Source: Fimenecus sp963624605
GTDB taxonomy: Bacteria > Bacillota > Clostridia > Oscillospirales > Acutalibacteraceae
Direction of reading: 5' to 3'
Assembly: GCA_963624605.1 (NCBI GenBank)
Contig: CAVFQD010000002.1
Location: forward strand, 5,577-69,576
DNA length: 64,000 nucleotides
Shown here: in pieces, positions 49,118 through 60,098 of the stretch
Layout of the letters: each line of letters starts with the position of its first letter
Position numbering within the stretch: the first letter of the stretch is position 1
Notes under the pieces: model-generated
The model's database searches: none
Told to the model about the DNA's origin: nothing
Seen by the model: the letters and a program-made list of their open reading frames with translations, nothing else
Made by a program: the position numbers and the translations under genes

Positions 49118-49666
49118 ATGAAACAAAGCTCAAAAAAATCATCAAAAACCGCAATCGGCGGCGTGGTAACCGCTCTGTCGATAGTGCTTATGTTTTTAAC
49201 ATCGGTTATACCGACGCTGACATATGCGTTGCCTGCGGCGGCAGGCTTTTTGATAACGCTTATTGTAATTGAAATCGACAAAAAATGGGCTCTCGGTGTT
49301 TATGCCGCCGTCAGCCTTTTGTCTGTTTTGCTTATAGCCGATAAAGAAGCCGCCGTTATGTATATAATGTTCTTCGGCTATTATCCGATAGTCAAGGCGA
49401 TATTTGAAAAGCATTTTCATTCTGTATTGCTTTGGATTCTTAAATTTCTTGTTTTTAACGCAGGTGCAGTTGCTGCGTTTTTTATCTCAACCTATGTGTT
49501 TATGGTGCCTTTTGAGGAAATGGAAAAATACGGCGCTGTTGCGGCGTGGGGACTCCTTGCGGCGGGCAATGTAATCTTCCTGCTGTACGATTTTGCAATG
49601 TCGAACCTTATACAGGTTTACTTGCTTAAATGGAGAAAAACTTTCAAAAGAATATTCAAATTTTGA
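49118..49666 (+). CDS. Polytopic membrane protein, resembles ECF transporter S components
   Basis: 182 residues starting 1 nt after the J-domain gene's stop. Five to six hydrophobic segments (about 12-30, 36-50, 56-75, 82-95, 105-130, 142-162) and a basic C-terminus. The opening TAIGGVVTALSIVLMFLTSVIPTLTYALPA resembles S-component substrate-binding subunits of ECF vitamin transporters, but no S-component motif fixes a substrate and no ECF ATPases are here. Given neighbours it may form an operon with DUF5685 and the J-domain gene. A terminator follows. Confidence 0.6.
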   Translation: MKQSSKKSSKTAIGGVVTALSIVLMFLTSVIPTLTYALPAAAGFLITLIVIEIDKKWALGVYAAVSLLSVLLIADKEAAVMYIMFFGYYPIVKAIFEKHFHSVLLWILKFLVFNAGAVAAFFISTYVFMVPFEEMEKYGAVAAWGLLAAGNVIFLLYDFAMSNLIQVYLLKWRKTFKRIFKF

Positions 49667-49695
49667 CAGACGCTAAATGCGTCTGTTCTCTTTTC
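49664..49695 (+). terminator. Intrinsic terminator after the membrane-protein gene
   Basis: Seven-bp stem CAGACGC/GCGTCTG with TAAAT loop, then TTCTCTTTTC. Confidence 0.75.
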
Positions 49696-49759
49696 AAAAG
49701 AAATATTTTGTGATAAAATATAAAATATTTATATGTTGCGGTTGAAGGAGGCTCTCGTT

Positions 49760-50470
49760 ATGGCGGAAACGAAGAGAGAACATTTACATTCGGGTCACAG
49801 AAGCAGGGTTAAGGAGTGCTTTGAGCAGAACGGTATGCGTGATTTTCAGGATCATCAGGTTCTTGAAATGCTTTTGTTTTACGCAATACCTCAGCGTGAT
49901 ACGAATGATCTGGCTCATATTCTCATTGACGAATTCGGCTCGTTGGCAGGCGTGTTTGACGCTCCGTTGGAGTCGCTTGAAGCAATGAAGGGTATGGGTA
50001 AAAATTCTGCTATTCTCATTAAAATGATTCCCGAAATTTATTCAAAGTATCTTGAAAATAAAAATCTTAACAGGAAGCTTGTGCTTAACACACCTACGGC
50101 GGTTACAAAGTATTTTGCTTCAAAATTCATAGGATATCAGCATGAGGTGCTTATGGCGGCGTTCATTGACAACCAATGTAGGCATAAGAAAACAATTATA
50201 GTTTCCGAGGGTGGGCAAAGCAGTACCGAAATCAACATAAGAAAAATCGCTTCAACCGCAATGAATCTCAATGCAACCTCGGTTATAATAGCACACAATC
50301 ACCCTCAGGGCGTTGCGGCGCCGTCGGCTTCCGATATTGAGTCGGTAAGAGAAATGAAGAAGATATTCAAAAGGCTTGACCTTCTGCTTGTCGACAGTAT
50401 AATTATATCCGACGACAGCGCATATTCAATGGCAAATCACGGCAAGTTTGCATACTTGTTTGATTATTGA
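49760..50470 (+). CDS. radC: RadC family JAB-domain protein
   Basis: 236 residues from ATG 49760 with AAGGAGG 8 nt upstream; an ATG at 49733 is in frame but has no site. Helix-hairpin-helix-like N-terminal part (LAGVFDAPLESLEAMKGMGKNSAILIKM) and a JAB/MPN metalloprotease-like domain with the conserved AHNHPQGVAAPSASD zinc motif and DSIIISDDSAYSMANHG. Long called DNA repair protein RadC, but the true function is unsettled. It precedes nadE and the uvrBA genes. Confidence 0.92.
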   Translation: MAETKREHLHSGHRSRVKECFEQNGMRDFQDHQVLEMLLFYAIPQRDTNDLAHILIDEFGSLAGVFDAPLESLEAMKGMGKNSAILIKMIPEIYSKYLENKNLNRKLVLNTPTAVTKYFASKFIGYQHEVLMAAFIDNQCRHKKTIIVSEGGQSSTEINIRKIASTAMNLNATSVIIAHNHPQGVAAPSASDIESVREMKKIFKRLDLLLVDSIIISDDSAYSMANHGKFAYLFDY

Positions 50471-50494
50471 TAAAAGAAAACGGAGGAAAGAATT

Positions 50495-51223
50495 ATGTTT
50501 GATGCTATGAAAACAAAAAATGAGTGCGTTGAGTGGATACGCAAATTTTTTGACGAGAATGGTAAGGGCTGCAATGCCGTAGTGGGTATTTCCGGCGGTA
50601 AGGACAGTTCGATTGTTTCGGCAATGTGCGTTGAGGCACTCGGTAAGGACAGGGTTATCGGCGTATTGATGCCCTGCGGCGTTCAGCAGGATATTGATAT
50701 GGCAGAGCTTCTTGTGAAGCACCTTGATATTAAGCATTATGTTGTCGACATAAAGGACGCTGTTGACGCTCTCAAGGCGAGTATGCCGTTTGAGCTTTCT
50801 GTTCAGGCAACGACAAACATTCCGGCAAGAGTAAGAATGGCAACTCTTTACGCAGTTGCACAGAGCCATAACGGCAGGGTTGCAAACACCTGCAATATGT
50901 CTGAGGACTGGGTCGGATATTCCACCAGATACGGCGACGCAGCAGGCGATTTCAGCCCGTGTGCGAATATAACCGTTACCGAGATGAGACAGATAGGCAA
51001 AATTCTCGGGCTTCCCGATGTGCTTGTAAACAAGGTACCGATTGACGGACTTTGCGGCAAGACCGACGAGGAAAACCTCGGCTTTACATATGCTGAGCTT
51101 GACAGATATATCCGTACCGGCGAAATAGATGACCTTAACAAAAAGGCGATTATTGATGACAAGCATGTCAAGAATCTGTTCAAAATCAAGTATATGGATA
51201 CCTTTGTTCCGAGCGAGAACTGA
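50495..51223 (+). CDS. nadE: Ammonia-dependent NAD+ synthase
   Basis: 242 residues, without the N-terminal glutaminase domain, so it uses free ammonia. P-loop GISGGKDSS at 31-39 (ATP pyrophosphatase), NTCNMSEDWVGYSTRYGDAAGDFSP and KVPIDGLCGKTDEENLGFTYAELD are NadE signatures. Converts nicotinic acid adenine dinucleotide to NAD+. A GGAGG precedes ATG. With pnuC it reflects NAD supply, though they are 42 kb apart. Confidence 0.95.
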   Translation: MFDAMKTKNECVEWIRKFFDENGKGCNAVVGISGGKDSSIVSAMCVEALGKDRVIGVLMPCGVQQDIDMAELLVKHLDIKHYVVDIKDAVDALKASMPFELSVQATTNIPARVRMATLYAVAQSHNGRVANTCNMSEDWVGYSTRYGDAAGDFSPCANITVTEMRQIGKILGLPDVLVNKVPIDGLCGKTDEENLGFTYAELDRYIRTGEIDDLNKKAIIDDKHVKNLFKIKYMDTFVPSEN

Positions 51224-51257
51224 TAATTAAAACAAAAAAGACCGAAAGGGGGATATT

Positions 51258-53213
51258 ATGGACAAGTTTGTTTTACACTCCGAGTATAAGCCGACAGGTG
51301 ACCAGCCTGCCGCAATAAAAAGTCTTGTTGACGGTATAAACAAAGGCTATAACGAACAAACCTTGCTCGGCGTTACGGGCTCGGGTAAGACATTTACAAT
51401 GGCGAATGTAATTGCTCAGATAAACCGACCCACACTTGTGCTTGCCCACAATAAAACCCTTGCGGCACAGCTGTGCTCCGAATTTAAGGAGTTCTTTCCC
51501 GAGAATGCAGTAGAATATTTTGTATCTTATTACGACTACTATCAGCCTGAGGCGTACATTCCGACTACGGATACTTATATTGAAAAGGACTCGGCGATAA
51601 ATGATGAAATAGATAAGCTCCGACACTCGGCAACCTCCGCACTGTCGGAGAGACGGGATGTTATAATCGTTTCAAGCGTTTCGTGCATATACACACTCGG
51701 CGACCCCATTGATTACCGCAATATGGTCATTTCACTTAGGCAGGGTATGCAAAAAAGCAGGGATGATTTAATCAAAAAGCTTGTAAGCATTCAGTATGAG
51801 CGAAACGATATAAACTTTACGAGAAACAAGTTCCGTGTGCGAGGAGATACGGTTGAAATATTCCCCGTATATTCAAGCGAAAACGCAGTAAGAGTGGAAT
51901 TTTTCGGCGATGAGATTGACCGAATCTCCGAAATAAACGCACTTACAGGGCAGGTTAAAAATGTGCTCTCGCATGTGGCGATATATCCTGCGTCCCACTA
52001 TGTTGTTGCGCCCGAAAAGCTTGAAAGGGCGATAACCGATATACTTGCCGAAATGGAGGAGCAGGTCAAAAAGTTTGAAAAAGAGGGAAAGCTTCTTGAA
52101 GCGCAGAGAATAAGGCAGCGTACCGAATATGATATGGAAATGCTTCGGGAAACAGGCTTTTGTAAGGGCATTGAGAACTATTCGAGGGTTATGTCGGGAA
52201 GAGAGCCCGGCTCCGCTCCGTTTACGCTTCTCAACTATTTTCCCGACGATTTTGTGCTGTTTGTGGACGAGTCGCATGTTACCTTGCCGCAGGTCAGGGG
52301 AATGTACGGCGGCGACCGTTCAAGAAAGGAGTCGCTTGTAAATTACGGCTTCCGACTTCCATCGGCGTTTGACAACAGACCGCTTACCTTTGACGAATTC
52401 TATGAGAGGGTCGGTCAAAAGGTGTTTGTCAGCGCAACACCGGGCGAGCTCGAAAAGTCGAAGAGCTCACAAATTGTTGAACAGCTTATAAGACCTACGG
52501 GACTTCTTGACCCCGAAATTTCCGTCAGACCCACCGACGGACAGATCGAGGACCTTATTTCGGAAATAAATATGAGAACAGAACGCAACGAGCGTGTGCT
52601 TGTAACGACCCTTACCAAGAAAATGGCGGAGAGTCTTACGGAATTTCTTGACGCGCACGGCATCAAGGTAAGGTATATGCATTACGACATTGATACGATT
52701 GAGCGTATGGAGCTTATCCGTGACCTGCGCCTGGGCGAGTACGATGTGCTTGTAGGCATCAACCTTTTGCGTGAGGGTCTTGACATTCCCGAGGTGTCGC
52801 TTGTGGCTATCCTTGACGCCGACAAAGAGGGCTTTTTACGCTCTGAAACGGCGCTTATACAGACAATAGGCAGAGCGGCGAGAAATGCGGACGGACAGGT
52901 TATTATGTACGCCGACTGTGTTACGCCGTCAATGGAAAAGGCTATAAGCGAGACATACCGACGCCGTGAAATACAGATGCAGTACAATGAAGAGCACAAT
53001 ATCGTCCCGAAAACGATAAAAAAGGGTGTGCGTGATATACTTGAAATTTCGGGTACGCATAAGGAAGAAAGCGGCAAGCGCCTGAGCAGGGCGGAGAGAG
53101 AAAAGCTTATTATTGAGCTTACCAATGAAATGAAGGCGGCGGCTAAGATACTTGAATTTGAACACGCCGCAATGCTGCGAGACAAAATCGCAAAATTAAA
53201 GGAAGGTAAATAA
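51258..53213 (+). CDS. uvrB: Excinuclease ABC subunit B
   Basis: 651 residues. Walker [11 protein letters not shown] near 38-47, the beta-hairpin [12 protein letters not shown] that clamps around damaged DNA, DEAD-like motif DESHVT, motif [18 protein letters not shown], and C-terminal UVR domain ([27 protein letters not shown]) that binds UvrC. GGGGGA ribosome site. uvrA follows 3 bp later. Confidence 0.97.
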   Translation: MDKFVLHSEYKPTGDQPAAIKSLVDGINKGYNEQTLLGVTGSGKTFTMANVIAQINRPTLVLAHNKTLAAQLCSEFKEFFPENAVEYFVSYYDYYQPEAYIPTTDTYIEKDSAINDEIDKLRHSATSALSERRDVIIVSSVSCIYTLGDPIDYRNMVISLRQGMQKSRDDLIKKLVSIQYERNDINFTRNKFRVRGDTVEIFPVYSSENAVRVEFFGDEIDRISEINALTGQVKNVLSHVAIYPASHYVVAPEKLERAITDILAEMEEQVKKFEKEGKLLEAQRIRQRTEYDMEMLRETGFCKGIENYSRVMSGREPGSAPFTLLNYFPDDFVLFVDESHVTLPQVRGMYGGDRSRKESLVNYGFRLPSAFDNRPLTFDEFYERVGQKVFVSATPGELEKSKSSQIVEQLIRPTGLLDPEISVRPTDGQIEDLISEINMRTERNERVLVTTLTKKMAESLTEFLDAHGIKVRYMHYDIDTIERMELIRDLRLGEYDVLVGINLLREGLDIPEVSLVAILDADKEGFLRSETALIQTIGRAARNADGQVIMYADCVTPSMEKAISETYRRREIQMQYNEEHNIVPKTIKKGVRDILEISGTHKEESGKRLSRAEREKLIIELTNEMKAAAKILEFEHAAMLRDKIAKLKEGK

Positions 53214-53216
53214 CCC

Positions 53217-56042
53217 TTGCAGAACAAAAAAATCATTGTTAAAGGCGCAAAAGCCAACAATCTCAAAAATATAGACCTTGAAATCCCCCGTGACAAGCTT
53301 GTTGTTTTCACGGGACTTTCGGGTTCGGGAAAATCCTCGCTTGCGTTTGACACTATTTATGCCGAGGGTCAGAGAAGATATATTGAGTCTCTTTCGTCAT
53401 ACGCAAGGCAGTTTTTGGGTCAGATGGACAAGCCCGATGTCGAGTATATTGAGGGCTTGTCGCCGGCAATTTCTATCGACCAGAAAACCACCTCAAAAAA
53501 TCCCCGTTCGACAGTCGGAACGGTTACCGAGATATACGACTATCTCCGTCTTATCTATGCAAGGATAGGTACGCCTCACTGCCCCGTGTGCGGCAGGGAA
53601 ATATCTATGGAGACCGTTGACGGCATTGTCGATAAGGTTCTGAAGCTTCCCGAGGGCGAAAAAATACAAATTCTCGCTCCGCTTGTCAGAGGCAAAAAGG
53701 GCGAGCATGTCAAGGTGCTTGACTCTGTAAGAAAATCGGGCTATGTCAGGGTAAGAGTTGACGGAAATATCTATGACCTCTCCGAAGAGATAAAGCTTGA
53801 CAAGAATATCAAACACAGCATTGAGGTCATAGTTGACCGACTTGTTATAAACGACAGCATAAGAAGCCGTCTTGCGGATTCGGTTGACACAGCATGCAAT
53901 CTTTCGGACGGCACGGTAATAGTTGATGTCGTAGGTAAAAACGAGCTTTTGTTTTCACAGAAGTTTGCCTGCCCCGAGCACGGAACCTGTATCGAGGAAA
54001 TGGCGCCGAGGTCATTTTCGTTTAACAATCCCTACGGCTCCTGTCCGAGATGTATGGGTCTCGGCACATTTATGAGGATAAACCCCGATTTGGTTATTCC
54101 CAATAAAAATCTTTCGATAAATCAGGGTGCAATTATTGCCTCGGGCTGGTCAAACGCCGACAGCGGAACAATAGCACAGATGTATTATTCTGCCCTTGCC
54201 GAGGAATACGGCTTTACTCTCGACACTCCCATAAAGGATTTTACCGAGGAACAGCTCAATGCCGTGCTTTACGGAACAAACGGCAAAAAAATCAAGATGA
54301 CAAGGGTAAACGCTTACGGCTCGGGAACATATATGACCGAGTTTGAGGGTGTTATAAATAATCTTCAAAGGCGTTATAACGAGACGACAAGCGAATATTC
54401 AAGATATGAAATTACCAAGGTAATGGACGAGTGTAACTGCCCCGAATGTAACGGTAAGAGACTTAATAAATCGGCTCTTGCGGTAACGATAGGCGGTAAG
54501 AATATAATCGAATTTACAGAGCTTTCAATAAGTAAGGCTATTGAGTTTATAGATTCTCTCGAGCTTACCGAGAAACAGCATATGATAGCCGATATGATTA
54601 TAAAAGAAATAAGGCAGAGGCTTTCATTCCTTGCAAGCGTTGGGCTTGACTATCTCACTCTTTCACGCTCGGCTGGAACGCTTTCTGGCGGCGAGAGCCA
54701 AAGAATACGCCTTGCAACGCAGATAGGCTCATCTCTTATGGGTGTGCTTTATATCCTTGACGAACCGAGCATAGGCTTGCACCAAAGGGATAACGACAAG
54801 CTTTTGGGTACTCTTCGAGAATTGAGAGATATAGGTAACACGCTTATTGTCGTTGAGCACGACGAGGACACGATAAGGGCGGCGGACTATGTTGTCGATA
54901 TAGGACCCGGAGCGGGCGTACACGGCGGCGAGGTCGTATACAGCGGCAATGTCGAGGGCTTGCTCAAATGTAAAAAGTCGATTACCGGTCAGTACCTTTC
55001 GGGTAAGAAAAGGATTGAAATACCCGAAAAGAGACGAGATGGCAACGGCGAAAAGCTGATAATCAGAAACGCTTCCGAGAACAACCTCAAGCATATTGAT
55101 GTTGAAATCCCTCTCGGCGAATTTGTGTGCGTAACGGGCGTTTCGGGATCCGGCAAATCCTCGCTTATCAATGAAATACTCTACAAAAAGCTCGCAAACG
55201 AGCTCAACAACGCAAAAAAATCCGTCGGCACAGTTGACGATATTGAGGGTATGGAAAATCTCGACAAGGTTATTGATATTGACCAGTCCCCGATAGGCAG
55301 AACGCCCCGTTCCAACCCTGCAACCTACACGGGTGTTTTCAATGATATACGGGAGCTGTTTGCTTCAACACAGGACGCAAAAATAAGAGGATATTCGGCA
55401 TCAAGATTTTCGTTTAATGTCAAAGGCGGCCGTTGTGAGGCGTGTCAGGGCGACGGCATAATCAAGATTGAAATGAATTTCTTCCCCGATGTCTATGTTC
55501 CGTGCGATGTGTGCAAGGGAGCAAAGTACAACAGGGAAACCCTTGAGGTGCATTACAAGGGCAAGACGATTTCAGATGTGCTTGAAATGACGGTTGAAGA
55601 GGGTATGGAGTTTTTCAAAAATCAGTCAAAGATTTACAGAAAGCTGAAAACTCTTTATGATGTAGGTCTCGGATATATCAAGATAGGTCAGCCCGCAACA
55701 ACGCTTTCGGGCGGCGAGGCGCAGAGGGTAAAGCTTTCCACCGAGCTTTCAAAAATAGCTACGGGAAGAACAATTTATATCCTTGACGAGCCCACGACGG
55801 GCTTGCATACCGCTGATGTTCATGGGCTTATCAATGTCCTGCAAAGGCTTGTGGACAAAGGCAACACCGTAGTGGTTATCGAGCACAATCTTGATGTTAT
55901 CAAGGTTGCCGACCACATAATTGACTTAGGACCCGAGGGCGGCGACAAGGGCGGAAGCATTGTTGTCAGCGGCACGCCGGAAGAGGTCGCAAAATGCAAA
56001 AAGTCATATACGGGTCAGTATCTTAAAAAAATGCTTAAATAA
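53217..56042 (+). CDS. uvrA: Excinuclease ABC subunit A
   Basis: 941 residues, TTG start just after uvrB, with GGAAGG inside the end of uvrB. Two ABC modules ([13 protein letters not shown] and [14 protein letters not shown]alker A), three zinc-binding Cys sets including CPVCGREI (insertion), [10 protein letters not shown] and [16 protein letters not shown], signatures [17 protein letters not shown] and [15 protein letters not shown]. Scans DNA for bulky lesions and loads UvrB. Length is family-typical. The operon ends at a terminator shared with yfhO. Confidence 0.97.
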   Translation: MQNKKIIVKGAKANNLKNIDLEIPRDKLVVFTGLSGSGKSSLAFDTIYAEGQRRYIESLSSYARQFLGQMDKPDVEYIEGLSPAISIDQKTTSKNPRSTVGTVTEIYDYLRLIYARIGTPHCPVCGREISMETVDGIVDKVLKLPEGEKIQILAPLVRGKKGEHVKVLDSVRKSGYVRVRVDGNIYDLSEEIKLDKNIKHSIEVIVDRLVINDSIRSRLADSVDTACNLSDGTVIVDVVGKNELLFSQKFACPEHGTCIEEMAPRSFSFNNPYGSCPRCMGLGTFMRINPDLVIPNKNLSINQGAIIASGWSNADSGTIAQMYYSALAEEYGFTLDTPIKDFTEEQLNAVLYGTNGKKIKMTRVNAYGSGTYMTEFEGVINNLQRRYNETTSEYSRYEITKVMDECNCPECNGKRLNKSALAVTIGGKNIIEFTELSISKAIEFIDSLELTEKQHMIADMIIKEIRQRLSFLASVGLDYLTLSRSAGTLSGGESQRIRLATQIGSSLMGVLYILDEPSIGLHQRDNDKLLGTLRELRDIGNTLIVVEHDEDTIRAADYVVDIGPGAGVHGGEVVYSGNVEGLLKCKKSITGQYLSGKKRIEIPEKRRDGNGEKLIIRNASENNLKHIDVEIPLGEFVCVTGVSGSGKSSLINEILYKKLANELNNAKKSVGTVDDIEGMENLDKVIDIDQSPIGRTPRSNPATYTGVFNDIRELFASTQDAKIRGYSASRFSFNVKGGRCEACQGDGIIKIEMNFFPDVYVPCDVCKGAKYNRETLEVHYKGKTISDVLEMTVEEGMEFFKNQSKIYRKLKTLYDVGLGYIKIGQPATTLSGGEAQRVKLSTELSKIATGRTIYILDEPTTGLHTADVHGLINVLQRLVDKGNTVVVIEHNLDVIKVADHIIDLGPEGGDKGGSIVVSGTPEEVAKCKKSYTGQYLKKMLK

Positions 56043-56052
56043 TTACCTTATA

Positions 56053-56083
56053 AAAAAACACTCAGCCCTGCTGAGTGTTTTTT
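56053..56083. terminator. Bidirectional terminator between uvrA and yfhO
   Basis: Thirteen-bp stem AAAAAACACTCAG/CTGAGTGTTTTTT with CCCTG loop, T-tracts on either strand. Confidence 0.92.
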
Positions 56084-56090
56084 ATGTCTG

Positions 56091-58955
56091 TTATTCGTCT
56101 GTATTCGGATTTTCGTCTGTCGGTGCTTCATCGGCTGGCTCTTCATCCTTCAATGCTTCATTGATACTGTCAAAGTCAATTTCAAAGGTATCGGTGCTGT
56201 CGTGCTCTGTGTCGATAATACCTATAGCGTCGGCAGGTACGGCAATCGGCGCTTTTTCAAGTAAAAGCCATTTGTCTGCCTTTTGCTTTTTCTTTTTGCG
56301 TTTGACGATTACCGCTACCGTCGCAATCAGTATTGTAAGAATAGTGACAAACGAGCCTGCAACAAGTCCCGACGATACATATGAGAATACAACCGTGTGT
56401 TCTCCGGCTTCGATGTCAAAGCCAAGTAAACCGTTTGAAATTTTATATATTTGGTCGCTTGTAAGCCTTTTTCCGTCAACATAGACATTCCAGTTTATGT
56501 CATAGGGGATAGATGTGAAAACGGCTGAATTTTCGCTTGCGGTTATTGTTCCCGTGAGCTTTGTGTCGGAGTATTCCGTGATGTTAAAATTGCCGTTCTT
56601 GAGCTTTTCGTAACCTTTTTCAAAATTGTCCTGATTGAGTCCGTATGCGTAGAAATTAAGCGTGCCTCTGTTTGAAGTGTCCTTTATCGCAATGTCGACA
56701 TACACGGTCTCGCCCGCATTGACAACGCCGAGGTCGATTATATATGCTTCGTCAAGCGAATTATAGGTTTCGGTAAATATTGTACCTGAAATTGTCGCAC
56801 TGTCAATCGCATTTGATTCAATATAAACATATACATTCTGCTTTTCCTGCGGAGTGATTTCAAAGCATACGCTGCCCATCTCGTCGTTTACCGATTTTGA
56901 GAATTTGAATTCGCCCGTTTCAAGCTCGTTCGGATAGAAATCGTTTATATTGGAGTAAGTTGCTCCGTCAATCGGAAGCTTTGTAAATACATTGTCAACG
57001 CCCGTAGCCATACCGAAAAGCTGCATTTGCGCCTCAAACGGGTCGGTATAAATCGAGGAGTCAAAATATTTTACAAGGCTGTCTGCGGCAAACGCCACCG
57101 ACAAATCGTATTTATTTTTATATGCCGTGAACTTTTCGTTTGAGAAAAGCTGCTCATAGAGGTCGGCGTTCATGTCCGTCTTTTTGTTGTCAACGATATA
57201 TTTAAGCCCGAACATTGCGTTATACACGGGAGTTTGCGGATTATAGGTGTAGCTGTTTATATAGTTTCCGTACAGTCCGAGGTCCTGCTGAAGGTTTGCG
57301 ACGGTTTCGTAAGCCATTGACGAAAATACGGAAACGCCGTTGTAGTCGAACCATGACGGATCCATCCTTGTACGCAGGTCGGTAAGCTCCATACGGTAAA
57401 AGCCGTTGTTGTCGTATTCGTCAAGCTGTGACTTAATGTCACGGAATTGGTCATAATCCGAGGTGTAATTGATCTTTGACTGATTCATTGAATAGTTGTC
57501 GGTATTGCCGAGCGCAATTTCGGAGACAACGCAGCAAAGCAGCAGCAACGAAAGCGCGGAGGTTTGAAAACGTTTGTCCTTGAACAGATGAAGAACGATA
57601 ACATAGCCTACCGCAAACACAAGGCTTATGATAAGCGAAATGTCGTCGATGTTCTTTGAAGTCGTCTTTTCGACAAGAACGATAAACGCAATAAGACCGA
57701 CTCCCACACCGAGTATCTGTCTTCCCGTGTATTCCTTTATATTGCTGAACGCCTTGAACGCCATTACAAGCAGTACAAACGAATACATAAAAGAAAATCT
57801 GTAAGGCAGATCATTTGGGAAATGAAGGCCGTGCCAAATAAAGTTAAGATAATTGATGTTAAAGCTGAAGTAGAGTACGGCAAGTAAAGCGACATAGGAA
57901 ATCTTTTCCCTCAACGGTATTTTCTTCGAGAAAAGATAGAGCGGAACAAGCAACAGCGTCAGCACGCCGCAGTAAACATTCGGCAGTACGTCGTTTCCGC
58001 TGCTTCTGATTGTTGCGTCCGTGCTTGCAAGGTGGTTCGCAAGGAAGTCAAATGCAGTAAAGTATTTTGTAAAGCCGGTAGGGGAAGAGCCCGAGGTTGC
58101 GGAGCTCTGCGAAAGTATCGTGATAAGCGGGAAAATCGTAATCGAGGCGAGAAGCACCGCAACAATCGAATAAAACGCAAATTTAAGACCGCTTGAAACA
58201 AACAGTGAATTTTTGATTTTACCTCGGAGCGTATCGGTGTCGGTTTCGTTGAACTTCTTTGAAAACGGATAGTTTGCGGCATAATATGTCAGGAAATAAA
58301 GCACGGAGAAAATGCAGACCATAAACGCCATATAATAGTTTGCAAAAATCATAACCGTGAGGCTTATGCAATAGAGCGCGGGCTTGCCCTTGTTTATAAT
58401 GCTCTCAATTCCGAGAATGATAATCGGGAAAAGCACCATTGCGTCAAGCCACATAAGGTTCCAATAGTACGCAACGAAATATCCGCAGAAAGCATAGAGC
58501 ACACCGAAAGCCGCGGTTGCGTAGCTGTGCTTTTTCTGCGAAGCTTTAAGGTAATAGGTAAACGTCGCAGAGGAGAGCACCGCCTTGAGCATTATAAGGC
58601 AGGAGATAGCCTCAGTAATGTTTTTGTGTCCGAAGAACAGGATTATAATCGTCAAAGGACTTGAAAGATAGTTGAAGAAATTGCCGAGGAAAGACGAGCC
58701 GAGACCCGAATTCCACGAATATATCAGTGATTCGCCGCTTGTGAGCCTGTCATAGAGCTCTGCAAACAGAGGTCCGTACTGATGATACAAATCCATTCGC
58801 AAAATCGTCATATCGCCGTAGGGCACAAGGTCGTAGCAGAAAGCCACGAGCTGACAAATCAAAAATGATACAAGCGCCGAAAGTAACACATATTTATTGT
58901 TCTGATAAAACGCCGACAGCTTTGTCGGTGCTTTTCCTTTTTTTGCCTTTAACAT
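56091..58955 (-). CDS. YfhO family polytopic membrane protein
   Basis: 954 residues from ATG at 58953-58955 (minus strand), with TTAGGAG 9 nt upstream; the longer frame to 59015 covers the promoter. About 12-14 N-terminal and central membrane segments and one near the C-terminus, with a large extracellular beta-rich domain (about 530-870). Recognisable YfhO sequence: 'YDLVPYGDMTILRMDLYHQYGPLFAELYDRL' and 'SFLGNFFNYLSSP'. In other Firmicutes YfhO-type proteins are GT-C glycosyltransferase-like and are required for lipoteichoic acid glycosylation, so cell-envelope glycosylation is likely here. The C-terminal ~60 residues are acidic and cytosolic. Confidence 0.9.
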   Translation of the reverse strand: MLKAKKGKAPTKLSAFYQNNKYVLLSALVSFLICQLVAFCYDLVPYGDMTILRMDLYHQYGPLFAELYDRLTSGESLIYSWNSGLGSSFLGNFFNYLSSPLTIIILFFGHKNITEAISCLIMLKAVLSSATFTYYLKASQKKHSYATAAFGVLYAFCGYFVAYYWNLMWLDAMVLFPIIILGIESIINKGKPALYCISLTVMIFANYYMAFMVCIFSVLYFLTYYAANYPFSKKFNETDTDTLRGKIKNSLFVSSGLKFAFYSIVAVLLASITIFPLITILSQSSATSGSSPTGFTKYFTAFDFLANHLASTDATIRSSGNDVLPNVYCGVLTLLLVPLYLFSKKIPLREKISYVALLAVLYFSFNINYLNFIWHGLHFPNDLPYRFSFMYSFVLLVMAFKAFSNIKEYTGRQILGVGVGLIAFIVLVEKTTSKNIDDISLIISLVFAVGYVIVLHLFKDKRFQTSALSLLLLCCVVSEIALGNTDNYSMNQSKINYTSDYDQFRDIKSQLDEYDNNGFYRMELTDLRTRMDPSWFDYNGVSVFSSMAYETVANLQQDLGLYGNYINSYTYNPQTPVYNAMFGLKYIVDNKKTDMNADLYEQLFSNEKFTAYKNKYDLSVAFAADSLVKYFDSSIYTDPFEAQMQLFGMATGVDNVFTKLPIDGATYSNINDFYPNELETGEFKFSKSVNDEMGSVCFEITPQEKQNVYVYIESNAIDSATISGTIFTETYNSLDEAYIIDLGVVNAGETVYVDIAIKDTSNRGTLNFYAYGLNQDNFEKGYEKLKNGNFNITEYSDTKLTGTITASENSAVFTSIPYDINWNVYVDGKRLTSDQIYKISNGLLGFDIEAGEHTVVFSYVSSGLVAGSFVTILTILIATVAVIVKRKKKKQKADKWLLLEKAPIAVPADAIGIIDTEHDSTDTFEIDFDSINEALKDEEPADEAPTDENPNTDE

Positions 58956-58986
58956 TGCCTGACTCCTAACAAAAAGTAATAAAGAG

Positions 58987-59015
58987 ATTTTACCATATTT
59001 GAAAAAATCTTTCAA
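58987..59015 (-). promoter_or_regulatory. Promoter of yfhO (minus strand)
   Basis: On the minus strand TTGAAA, 17-bp spacer, TAAAAT, about 30 nt before the start codon. Confidence 0.75.
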
Positions 59016-59049
59016 TATCGCACGCCGTTAAAATTGTAAACATTATGTG

Positions 59050-59077
59050 TTATATTTCGGGACAAGTAGCATATATA
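59050..59077 (+). promoter_or_regulatory. Candidate SigE promoter of the spoIIIA operon
   Basis: TTATATT (59050-59056), 13-bp spacer, CATATATA (59070-59077), compared with SigE consensus KMATATT/CATACAMT. spoIIIA is SigE-controlled in Bacillus. The spacing fits; the -10 match is partial. Confidence 0.45.
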
Positions 59078-59093
59078 TTATCGAGGTGAAAAA

Positions 59094-60098
59094 ATGAACC
59101 GTTTACATAACAAAGGAATTAACGATATCCTGTTTTATTTGCCTTTGAGAATAAAGGATATTATCTGCAAATTAAATGAGGCTCAAAGACACTCAATAAA
59201 GGAAATAAGGCTGAGGGCGGATAAGCCCGTCGTTATTGTAACCGAGAGGGGAAGTGCCTTTCTCACGAATAACGGTAAAATTTCTTATATAATTTCCGAC
59301 TCGCTTGTCAAAGTTACCTGCGACGAGCTTACCGAAACGGTAAAAAGAGTGTGCGAATACTCCGTTTACTCGCATCAGGAGGAGATAAATCAGAGCTTTA
59401 TCACTCTTTCGGGAGGCCACAGAGTGGGACTTTGCGGTAACGCTGTCACGGAGAACGGAAAAATCGTGAGCGTGCGTGATATAAACTGTATAAATTTCAG
59501 AGTTGCGAGCGAAAGGACGGGCTGTGCCAACGAAATTATGTCCTCGCTGTTTTATTGCAGACTGTCAAACGTGATAATTGCGGGTCCGCCGATGTCGGGT
59601 AAAACGACCGTTTTGCGTGACCTCGTTCGGCAGATTTCCGATGGCAATGCCGGAGAATATTACAAATGCGTTCTAATAGACGAGCGGCAGGAAATAGCAG
59701 GCGCAAATTCTCTGAAAACGCAGTGCGATGTAGGAAGCAATACCGATGTTTTTACTTCGTATCCGAAAAAGACAGGCATTGAGCTTGCGGTACGCTCGTT
59801 TTCTCCAGACATTATATTTTGCGACGAAATAGCGAGCGAAGAGGAGACGCAGACAATTATTAACGCCGTTATGTGCGGTGTGAAGTTTGCCGTCAGCGTG
59901 CACTGCTCTTGCCGCGAGGAACTGTTTAGACTAAAACCGTCTAAAATGCTTTTGAACAGCGGACTGTTTGATGCGGCGGTCATTCTCGGTAAGGGAGAAA
60001 ATGTCGGAAAGGTATGTGAAATCGTAAAGACAGGCGGTGAATATGATGAAATTGTTCGGGATAATTCTGACGGCGGCAGTAATTTGCATTACGGGTAA
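59094..60098 (+). CDS. spoIIIAA: Stage III sporulation protein AA (ATPase)
   Basis: 334 residues, GAGGTG 8 nt before ATG. AAA/secretion-type ATPase with Walker A GPPMSGKTT (164-172), Walker B IIFCDEIAS and the conserved SGGHRVGLCG before it. In Bacillus the SpoIIIA proteins plus SpoIIQ form the mother cell-forespore feeding channel, and SpoIIIAA is its cytosolic ATPase, needed for SigG activity. First of eight genes in the standard order AA-AH. Confidence 0.96.
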   Translation: MNRLHNKGINDILFYLPLRIKDIICKLNEAQRHSIKEIRLRADKPVVIVTERGSAFLTNNGKISYIISDSLVKVTCDELTETVKRVCEYSVYSHQEEINQSFITLSGGHRVGLCGNAVTENGKIVSVRDINCINFRVASERTGCANEIMSSLFYCRLSNVIIAGPPMSGKTTVLRDLVRQISDGNAGEYYKCVLIDERQEIAGANSLKTQCDVGSNTDVFTSYPKKTGIELAVRSFSPDIIFCDEIASEEETQTIINAVMCGVKFAVSVHCSCREELFRLKPSKMLLNSGLFDAAVILGKGENVGKVCEIVKTGGEYDEIVRDNSDGGSNLHYG

